This document shows, piece after piece, positions 44,886-64,000 of a DNA stretch of 64,000 nt. A program made the position numbers and the translations under genes. Origin of the DNA: Homarus americanus (taxonomy: Eukaryota > Arthropoda > Malacostraca > Decapoda > Nephropidae); assembly GCF_018991925.1 (NCBI RefSeq), contig NW_024737068.1, forward strand, positions 11,727,642-11,791,641. Direction: 5' to 3'. Under the pieces are notes generated by a model. That model saw only the letters and a program-made list of their open reading frames with translations, did not search any database and was not told where the DNA came from. Each line of letters starts with the position of its first letter. The stretch's first letter is position 1.

Positions 44886-44914
44886 GTAAGTGTCACGCTA
44901 TACAGCAACAGGTA

Positions 44915-44915
44915 G

Positions 44916-44965
<50 letters not shown>

Positions 44966-45150
44966 AGACTCGACTCACACCCCCAACACTATTATTACAC
45001 CTGTATATCTCGACCACCATTACTACAACTACCACCACTATCACTACTAATAGTACCGATACTACTACTACTACCACATCTGTATACCTCTGCCACCGCC
45101 ACCACCACCACTACTACTACTACTACACCCGTATTCCTCTGCCGCCACCA
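44915..45150. repeat. (GT)n and ACT/ACC triplet repeats
   Basis: (GT)n with two interruptions at 44915-44966. Imperfect tandem ACT/ACC triplets interspersed with CTGTATACCTC-type segments at 45003-45150. Confidence 0.9.
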
Positions 45151-54865
<9,715 letters not shown>

Positions 54866-54866
54866 C

Positions 54867-54869
<3 letters not shown>

Positions 54870-54954
<85 letters not shown>

Positions 54955-54985
54955 GTTTACTGAAAACAATACCACAAAACCAGTA

Positions 54986-55020
<35 letters not shown>
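54870..55020. repeat. (TA)n and (CA)n microsatellites
   Basis: (TA)n at about 54870-54952 and (CA)n at about 54992-55020, separated by 40 bp of unique sequence. Confidence 0.95.
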
Positions 55021-55021
<1 letters not shown>

Positions 55022-55573
55022 TTAGGGTACTTACTAGGCCTTATGCTATGAGAAAATAGAATCTTTTAGGAACATCGAAATATCCTGTGTACAATAGCAT
55101 AGCACCAGATCTCTGATAGCAAGATAGTTGATATATTAAAACTATAGTAGTTAACTCAACTTCTACTGTATGTGCAGAACTAAACAAACAACGTACTGGA
55201 AAAACTTTTTCACATTCAATGCCACAATATCCTAACCAGTGGGGTCTGTTAAACATCCTTTCCGACCTCTACTCTGTAATCTTTCTTTGAGCTACCGCTC
55301 ACAGGATGAGTATGGGATGCAAACCAGCTGCTGTCCGCAGGACAATTCAATGTTTGATTAACTGAACAATGCCACGCACAACTAGCAACACACACACCAA
55401 CATACAATAAATAAATCGTGTACATCAGTTGGTTGTCACAATATCTGAACAAGTGTTTCCCACGTTAGCAATAAAAGAGGCAGACTCTCACCAGACATGA
55501 GAAGTGTGTGTGTATTTTATACAGGATATATATACAGTATATATATAGAAGTCCGCGTGCTTTATTGGGCTAA

Positions 55574-55575
<2 letters not shown>
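55021..55575. other. No recognisable gene
   Basis: Unremarkable AT-rich sequence; two short minus-strand open frames without motifs. Confidence 0.4.
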
Positions 55576-56018
<443 letters not shown>

Positions 56019-56055
56019 TGTAGATCCACAATGAAAACGTGGATAAGATATATCT

Positions 56056-56203
56056 TGATAAAATCACACGGGAAAAGGGAAACAACGGAGCACCTTAGCT
56101 TTCGTCTTTATTCAAGACATCTTCAGAGGCCTCTGAAGATGTCTTGAATGAAGACGAAAGCTAAGGTGCTCCGTTGTTTCCCTTTTCCCGTGTGATTTTA
56201 TCA
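56056..56203. mobile_element. Loop-free foldback, 74-bp arms
   Basis: The left arm 56056-56129 and right arm 56130-56203 are reverse complements with one mismatch (56109/56150) and no spacer; the centre is AGAGGCCTCT. The arms contain GGAGCACCTTAGCTTTCG and TTCAAGACATCTTC. A diverged relative lies at 21953-22065. No coding content. The RNA would form a 74-bp hairpin. Confidence 0.92.
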
Positions 56204-56432
56204 ATATATATATATATATATATAAGATTACCTGCGTGGGAGAAAAATATTAATTTTAATATATCCTATGTGCTCTGTCCCTAGACTTCATGGCCACCCT
56301 GAATAAACCTACGAATAAACATCTACTTTTTAATCTATTTTTAAGTATTCCTGCATGTATAGTTGTATACGCTTAGGTATACATATAGTAAGTGAGCACA
56401 TACTGTATATGTACAGTTGCTTTAAAACGTAT

Positions 56433-57639
<1,207 letters not shown>

Positions 57640-57640
<1 letters not shown>

Positions 57641-57985
57641 ACCTTTTCCTCTCTCTCCCTACACTGACTCCCTCCCTCCCTCTTTCTTCCTACTCTTACT
57701 CCCCCTCCCTTTCTCTCTTCATTCACTCCACCCCCCTCCTCTATCTCTCCACCTATTCTCCCTCTCCTCCTTTTTCACCTCCATCCTTCCCTCTCTCCAC
57801 CTGCTCGCTCGCTCGCTCTTTCCCTCCATCCCTCCCTCCTTCTCTTCATTACCCCTCACCTCCTCCTCTCCATTCCCCCTCACCTCCTTCCCTCTCTCGA
57901 CCTATTCCCTCCCTCCCTTTCTTTCCTTTCCACCTGCTCCCTCCCTCTCTCCATCTACTCTCCCCCCCCCCTGTCCTCCACCTGC
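57640..57985. repeat. Homopyrimidine tract with CTCCCTCC repeats
   Basis: About 345 bp almost entirely of C and T on the plus strand, built from CTCCCTCC, CTCTCTCC and CACCTCC variants. Mirror-symmetric pieces could adopt triplex structures. Confidence 0.9.
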
Positions 57986-58170
57986 AACTCGTCGTAATTG
58001 ATCACCTGGCCACACCTGCGACAAAAACCTAGATGTGGGGGAGGCAGTGATGGTGATAGCCGGCCAATCTCTTGTTCCCTGGCTGACCAACACATCAAAA
58101 ATCTCTAAGAATCTTGCAGCTGTCAAAGATCTAAGATGGCAAATTCCCTGTAAAAATAATAGGGACTCAT

Positions 58171-58202
58171 CTAATCTAACCTAACCTAACCTAACCTAAC
58201 CA
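58171..58202. repeat. Interstitial arthropod telomere motif (CCTAA)n
   Basis: Five or so CTAAC units on the plus strand, equal to TTAGG on the minus strand. Confidence 0.85.
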
Positions 58203-58321
58203 TATAACTAAGAATCACTCATAACCAACAAGGCATTTCATACAATAAAACATCACCACTTTGGAACACATATTGGGATCCATATTATACAACTATAACC
58301 TCACTCAACTATACTGTAACA

Positions 58322-58812
58322 TGACCCACCCACTATGACACACTGGGCCCATTATAACACCCACTATGACACACTGGGCCCATTATAACACCCACTATGA
58401 CACACTGGGCCCATTGTGACACCCACTATGACACACTGGGCCCATTGTGACACCCACTATGACACACTGGGCCCATTGTGACACCCACTAGGATATGCTG
58501 GTCCCATTTTGACACCCACTATGGTAACATGACACCCACTATGATAATGACACCCACTATGGTAATGACATCCACTATGGTAACATGACAGCCACTATGA
58601 TAATGACACCCACTATGGTAATATTACACTCACTATGGTAACATGACAGCCACTATGATAATGACACCCACTATGGTAATATTACACCCACTATGGTAAT
58701 ATGACACCCACTATGGTAACATGACAGCCACTATGATAATGACACCCACTATGGTAATATTACACCCACTATGGTAATATGACACCCACTATGGTAAAAT
58801 GACACCCACTAT
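58322..58812. repeat. 31-bp and 18-20-bp related minisatellites
   Basis: First, about five 31-bp units with CCCACTATGACACACTGGG. Then shorter units of GACACCCACTATGGTAAT with AT-rich or CATGACAGC variants continue to 58812. CCCACTATG is common to both. Confidence 0.9.
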
Positions 58813-59188
58813 GGCAGCAACAATCAGCGGGTTCCAAAAAAAAAAAATTCCCAAACTCTCCTCAAGCAATATTTTTATTTTTTTTTCTGTGATGAAAACA
58901 AGAGGTACAAGTGGGGCCTTCATGGACGTAACCCCGGCAGCCGTCAACACACCATACTGACACTCGAGTCGCCGTCATTAAAGGATGAATTTAGCCAGCG
59001 CGGTGTGGGACGGTTGCGGCTTCTTGAACTTTAAATTAGGCAGGGAGGGAGAGAGCCAGGTCGCTCTGCCTCCCTCATCGACATCATGTGATTGGAATAT
59101 TTCACAATAGACAGATTACCATCAACAACAAGGCTTCTTACGTGACACTTTTTTGTTGTTTTACTTTAAACAGAGTTCAGAAAAAGAG

Positions 59189-59213
59189 AGGTCAGTTAGG
59201 TCATTAAAGGTCA
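59189..59213 (+). promoter_or_regulatory. Three AGGTCA half-sites as DR3 and DR4
   Basis: AGGTCA at 59189-59194, 59198-59203 and 59208-59213, spaced by 3 and 4 bp in direct orientation. Direct repeats of AGGTCA bind nuclear receptor heterodimers, including EcR/USP in arthropods for some spacings. A related GGGTCA occurs shortly downstream. Function is not shown. Confidence 0.4.
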
Positions 59214-59474
59214 GTTGGTCAGCTTATTTAAGGGGTCAACTGTTAACTCATTAAGGGTCAGCTGGTTATAGGGGCCAGGGGTTAGGTGGTCAAGAAAATA
59301 TGCCTTTCCTCATAACATTCCATCTTATATCACACATCAGCCATGAAAGACCTCTGTCGAGTTGATCATCAGCCCCCTGTGCCACAAACTTCTTGAACAT
59401 AGTTTTAGGATCTCACCAAGCTGAAAATGTCCTCTATTCCTCACACGAACACCCCGTTATAACTGTGATCTTCA

Positions 59475-59559
59475 CCTCTAAATAACGGACTTACTGAACA
59501 CCGACCGGGAACCATCTTTACCTCTAAATAACGGACTTACTGAACACCGACCGGGAACC
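59475..59559. repeat. 46-bp tandem duplication
   Basis: CCTCTAAATAACGGACTTAC through CCGACCGGGAACC appears at 59475 and again at 59521 with no differences over the shared 39 bp. Confidence 0.95.
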
Positions 59560-59660
59560 TAAACTTGATCAAATCTGTTGTTAATAAGAAAGTTCATAGC
59601 AAGTTTCAAGAATTAATTTAAGAGCCAAAAATTATCTTACAATGAACTGTGTCTAGTGCT

Positions 59661-61515
59661 GAGGGTGTAGGGGACCACTGTGAGGGTGTAGGGGACCACT
59701 GTGAAGGTGTAGGGGACCACTGTGAGGGTGTAGGTGACCACTGTGAGGGTGTAGGGGACCACTGTGAGGGTGTAGGGGACCACTGTGAGGGTGTAGGTGA
59801 CCACTGTGAGGGTGTAGGTGACCACTGTGAGGGTGTAGGTGACCACTGTGAGGGTGTAGGGGACCACTGTGAAGGTGTAGGGGACCACTGTGAGGGTGTA
59901 GGTGACCACTGTGAGGGTGTAGGGGACCACTGTGAGGGTGTAGGGGACCACTGTGAGGGTGTAGGTGACCACTGTGAGGGTGTAGGTGACCACTGTGAGG
60001 GTGTAGGTGACCACTGTGAGGGTGTGGGGTAGGTGACCAGTGAGAGGGGTGTCAGGGGACCACTGTGAGGGTGTGGGTGACCACTGTGAGGGGTGTAGGT
60101 GACCACTGTGAGGGTGTGGAGTGGTAGAGGGTGAGAGGGAGGACCACTGTGAGGGTGTAGGGGACCACTGTGAGGGTGTGGGTGACCACTGTGAGGGTGT
60201 GAGGGTGGGTGACCAGTGAGAGGGTGTAGGTGACCACTGTGAGGTGTGTAGGGGACCACTGTGTGGAGGACCACTGTGAGGGTGTAGGGGACCACTGTGA
60301 GGGTGTGGTGACCACTGTGAGGGTGTAGGGGACCACTGAGGTGTAGGACCACTGTGAGGGTGTGGGTGACCTGTGAGGGGTGAGGTGTGAACCACTGTGA
60401 GGGTGTGGGTGACCACTGTGAAGTAGGTGACCACTGTGAGGTGTGGGGACCACTGTGAGGGTGTGGTGACCACTGTGAGGGGTGTGGGGACCACTGTGAG
60501 GTAAGGGACCACTGTGAGGGTGTAGGGGTGTGACCACTGTGAGGGTGTAGGGGACCACTGTGAGGGGTGTGAGTGACCACTGTGAGGGTGTGTGACCACT
60601 GTGAGGGTGTAGGTGACCACTGTGAGGTGGGACCACTGTGAGGACCACTGTGAGGGTGTGGGGACCTGTGGTGTGGGGACACTGTGAGGGTGTGGGTGAC
60701 CACTGTGGTGTGTAGGGTGACCACTGTGAGGGTGTAGGGGACCACTGTGAGGGGTGTGGGGACCACTGTGAGGGTGTAGGGACCACTGTGAGGGGTGTGG
60801 GTGACCACTGTGAGGGTGTGTAGGTGTGAGGGACCACTGTGAGGGGTGTGAGGGTGTACCACTGTGAGGGTGTGGGGGCCACTGTGTGTGGGGACCACTG
60901 TGAGGGACCACTGTGAGGGTGTAGGGGACCACTGTGAGGTGTAGGGGGGGGACCACTGTGGGGTGTGGGGAGTGAGGTGTGGGGACCACTGTGAGGGTGT
61001 GGTGGAGGGGTGTGAGGGGTGTAGGGACCACTGTGAGGTGTGGGGACCACTGTGAGGGTGTGGTGACCACTGTGAGGGTGGGGACCACTGTGGGGTGTAG
61101 GGGACCACTGTGACCACTGTGAGGTGTAGGGAGTGACCACTGTGAGGGTGTAGGTGACCACTGTGAGGTGTAGGTGACCACTGTGAGGGGACCACTGTGA
61201 GGGTGTACCACTGTGAGGGTGTGGGCACTGTGAGGGTGTGGGTGACCACTGTGAGGGGTGTGGGTGACCACTGTGAGGGTGTGTGAGGGGTGTACCACTG
61301 TGAGGGTGTGGGGACCACTGTGAGGGTGTGGGGGACCACTGTGAGGTGTGGGGACCATGGAGGGTATAGGTGACCACTGTGAGGGTGGGGACCACTGTGA
61401 GGGTGGGTGTGAAGTGTAGGGACCACTGTGAGGTGTGAGGGGACCAGTGTGAGGGTGTAGGGGGACCACTGTGAGGGTGTAGGGGACCAGTGTGAGGGTG
61501 TAGGGACCACTGTGG
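59661..61515. repeat. 21-bp satellite with a 168-bp higher-order repeat
   Basis: The unit is GAGGGTGTAGGGGACCACTGT (21 bp). From 59661 to 60017 there are 17 exact-length units with three variants (GGGGACC = A, GGTGACC = B, GAAGG..GGGG = C). Their order is A, then ACBAABBB twice. Beyond 60018 to ~61515 the array is broken by indels. Because 21 is a multiple of 3, all frames of the regular part stay open; the minus-strand frames of up to 640 codons are artefacts. Confidence 0.95.
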
Positions 61516-61699
61516 GTGTACACTGTTCACTGCCTCTCACTTCTCTTCACCAACCCTTTCTCTCTTCTTTAGCTTCCTTCTCCTCCTCCTCCTTCCACCT
61601 CCTATCACTACAGCTTGTCTCCATCATTCCTTCCTTGCCCATCTTCCCTTTTATTCCTTCCTCCTTCCCTCTTTCCATCCATCAATTCGTTGTCCCTTC

Positions 61700-61704
61700 C
61701 TTGC

Positions 61705-61739
<35 letters not shown>

Positions 61740-61837
61740 CTCCCCTTTCTTCCTCCCTCGCTCTCTCGTGGAGTTGTGTTGTGTTCTGAGAGGGGTGGGC
61801 AGGGGGTACGAGGTAGCGAGGGAATGGGCGAGTGCCT

Positions 61838-61885
<48 letters not shown>
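61700..61885. repeat. (TC)n and (GA)n in hairpin-capable arrangement
   Basis: (TC)n at about 61707-61737 and (GA)n at about 61843-61884 are 105 bp apart and mutually complementary. Confidence 0.9.
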
Positions 61886-61888
<3 letters not shown>

Positions 61889-61921
61889 CGTGAGACCTTT
61901 CTCTATGTCCTCCAGTGCGTA

Positions 61922-62087
61922 ATGGATGTATGTTTTTTTTATGTGTATGTGTGTGTATGTATGTATGCATCTAATTATTGTTCTACCCATATATACATTT
62001 CTCTATGGATGTATGTTTTTTTTATGTGTATGTGTGTGTATGTATGTATGCATCTAATTATTGTTCTACCCATATATACATTTCTCT
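61922..62087. repeat. Exact 83-bp tandem duplication
   Basis: ATGGATGTATGTTTTTTTTA through CATATATACATTTCTCT occurs at 61922-62004 and again at 62005-62087 without differences that I could find. Confidence 0.95.
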
Positions 62088-62104
62088 ACACACAAAAACA
62101 CATC

Positions 62105-62168
<64 letters not shown>
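62105..62168. repeat. (CA)n-(TA)n compound microsatellite
   Basis: (CA)n at about 62107-62137 directly followed by (TA)n to about 62168. Confidence 0.95.
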
Positions 62169-62171
<3 letters not shown>

Positions 62172-62740
62172 GTTTACATATATGTTTATTTATTTCTGGA
62201 ACATTATAGCTTTTTAACTTATCACAGGTGAAAAATAAACCCTGATTTCTCCTCTTTATATAATGTAATCGTACAGTATATGATTTCGATATTTGATCCT
62301 AAAACTCAATTTCCATTCGACTTATCGTGAATCAGAGCTAAAATAATCCAAAATAGTGAAAAAGACATGCGGCGTTATCCTGGCTCACACGGGATTTAAA
62401 CCTGACTTTGATAATATTAATCTTCAAATAATCCTGTATCCGTTTTTTGTTCCGTCCATCACTGAGATTGGTGTGAGAGTTGATGAGTAGGAGAGTGCTG
62501 CCTTCTCCATATAAAAAAAAAATATTAACGTGTTCAGCTGAATTGACAAAATCTCACCTGACAGAACCCACCTGGACATAATTCTACCAGAAAAAAAAAT
62601 GGACAAAACCCCATCGAAAAAATAAAATTACTCGGGGGAAAATCTCAAAATCAAATTAAGGACAATGTTACGAGTCCGAGGTCATTTATTTTAATGCCTT
62701 GTATATGTTAGAGTCAACTGAGTTATCGAGAGAGTGACTG

Positions 62741-62795
62741 GTTAGGTTAGGTTAGGTTAGGTTAGGTTAGATGAGGTTAGGTTAAGTTAGGTTAG
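62741..62795. repeat. Interstitial arthropod telomere motif (TTAGG)n
   Basis: GGTTAGGTTAGGTTAGG and further degenerate units over about 55 bp on the plus strand, in opposite orientation to the one at 58171. Confidence 0.9.
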
Positions 62796-62822
62796 CCTGA
62801 TTCAATTAAATCTACTAGGTAA

Positions 62823-63030
62823 GACAGTAGAGACAATAACATCGGGTCACACAGTAGATAACACCGGGTCACACAATAGATAATAATACCAGGTCACAAA
62901 GTAGACAATAACACCGGGTCACAGGGTAGATAATAACGCCGGGTGAGAATAGACAATAACACCGGGTCACACAGTAGATAATAACGCCGGGCCAGAATAG
63001 ACAATAACACCGGGTCGCACAGCAGAGGCT
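62823..63030. repeat. ~28-31-bp minisatellite
   Basis: Seven or so units containing AGACAATAACACCGGGTCAC or AGATAATAACGCCGGG variants. Confidence 0.9.
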
Positions 63031-64000
63031 AATTACGGGTCAGACAGCAGGGTGGCAGAGACGCGATAACAACGATATTGAGCGACTTGACAGGAAATTA
63101 AACTGGTGTTTTTCTCCATCGATGCTCTGAATCATATCAAAAATATTTGGGAAAATGTCACTTTTTTTCTTTCTTTCTTTCCTTCATTCTTTACGGACGA
63201 CAGCATTCTTGTTTTGTAAAAGTCGTAGTCGGGGGTTGTCGTTACGGGTCGTTTGCTTCTTTCTGTCTTCACCGTCGAAATTTTATTTTATTTAATAACT
63301 TCAAAAATACTGTTTTCATGTCACCGTATAAATAATAAAGTTATATATTGAACTAGTCATCTACATATTTACAAAGCAGTCAATCCTCCTACTTCTACAT
63401 ACTGTACCGAAATACTACATAACCACTACAGTTTGTTTACTCTTGCGTCACCCTGTATAGATGTGTTCTCTACATTCTGATCTTCTTTGGTTTTGATTTC
63501 TTTTCGTCTTTATCAAGTCTCTATTTCAGATGACTTCAAATGTCTTTTCTCTTCTTTCTTTAATCTTACTGTTTATTCTATTTTATTGTCTATCTATCAG
63601 TTATTGGTGTTTTTATTACTGTTATTGATGTTATTTTTTATTTTACTTATATATTATTGTTGATATGACCATTGTGGGTGTTCTTGGTCAGGAATTCTTG
63701 TTATTACAGTTATTATTTGTTCTTGTTTTTTGGGGTTGTTAATACTGTTGTTATTATTTGTCAATATTAGACTGTTTTTGTTGAATGTCGTTGTTTTTGT
63801 CATTACTGTTGTTTTTTATCAATGTTATCATCTTATCGTTAGTTTTCTAGAACAATTAACTCTCCTTCTGTTGTTTTTGTCACTACTTATATAATATCTC
63901 TATATCTGTCTCCTCACCCTGTTCGTGTGTTTGTCTGTCTGTCTATCTCTCTGTCTGGTCTATAAGTATCCACACATAATTTTCATCATCTTCCACATGT
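63031..64000. other. No recognisable gene
   Basis: T-rich sequence. From about 63540 to 63900 it consists largely of TTATTGTT/GTTGTTTTT-like simple sequence. No coding or RNA feature was recognised. Confidence 0.45.

Larger units (their letters stand above)
58813..59640. other. No recognisable gene
   Basis: Holds A and T runs (~58837, ~58873), AGGTCA-type half-sites (59189-59213) and a 46-bp tandem duplication (59475-59559). Nothing coding was recognised. Confidence 0.45.

Noticed and set aside
57902..58126. 74-codon minus-strand Gly/Arg-rich frame
   Set aside because: Half of it is translation of the homopyrimidine tract; the rest has no motif.
59618..61540. Very long minus-strand frames (up to 640 codons) rich in Pro, Ser, Trp and His
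   Set aside because: They arise because a 21-bp satellite has no stop and a period divisible by three. All three frames stay open and give the same repeat, so there is no protein evidence.

Overview
The window is animal nuclear DNA, most likely from an arthropod and probably a decapod crustacean. The reasons are: interstitial TTAGG arthropod telomere motifs (58.17 and 62.74 kb); very long (TA)n, (GT)n, (GA)n and (ATT)n microsatellites; abundant LINE, Gypsy, pogo/Tigger, hAT and mariner relics; and one intron-rich gene whose product is close to animal ACTR8. There are no prokaryotic features. The species cannot be fixed from the sequence.

1-12.3 kb is repeat-rich. It holds a possible LTR-retroelement 3' end, two LINE fragments, a broken Gypsy pol fragment, a hAT-type MITE with a perfect 8-bp target duplication (9142-9532) and a second MITE beside it. 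No ACTR8 5' exon was found here, so this stretch is probably intron or lies upstream of the visible exons.

12.3-33.0 kb carries the main gene, ACTR8 (actin-related protein 8, an INO80 chromatin-remodeller subunit), on the + strand. Six exons (12326-12442, 15867-16016, 19165-19386, 25358-25571, 28392-28520, 32774-32946) join in phase with GT-AG junctions. They encode the last ~334 residues, followed by a stop and an AATAAA 34 nt later. Its introns hold pogo/Tigger-type elements, a pair of CCAAT-rich DNA transposons with 4-bp target duplications, and a large GT-rich minisatellite.

33.6-42 kb is a nest of elements: a broken intronless gene-like ORF (-) cut by a LINE (-), then a hAT-like MITE, a 309-bp duplication, a second LINE (+) interrupted by a minus-strand mini-LTR retroelement, and a related solo LTR with a 4-bp target duplication.

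43-45 kb contains the best regulatory candidate: a CRE, GC boxes, an 18-bp-arm GC hairpin, a TATA-like box, an initiator and a putative first exon ending in a strong splice donor (44885), all on the + strand. No coding exon that it could join is recognisable to 64 kb.

45-64 kb is gene-poor. It holds long microsatellites, a mariner-type insertion inside a (TA)n array, a 74-bp-arm foldback, a homopyrimidine tract, several minisatellites and a 1.85-kb 21-bp satellite with a 168-bp higher-order repeat. No clearly new multi-gene system is present; the notable signals are mobile-element structures, satellite organisation and the candidate promoter.
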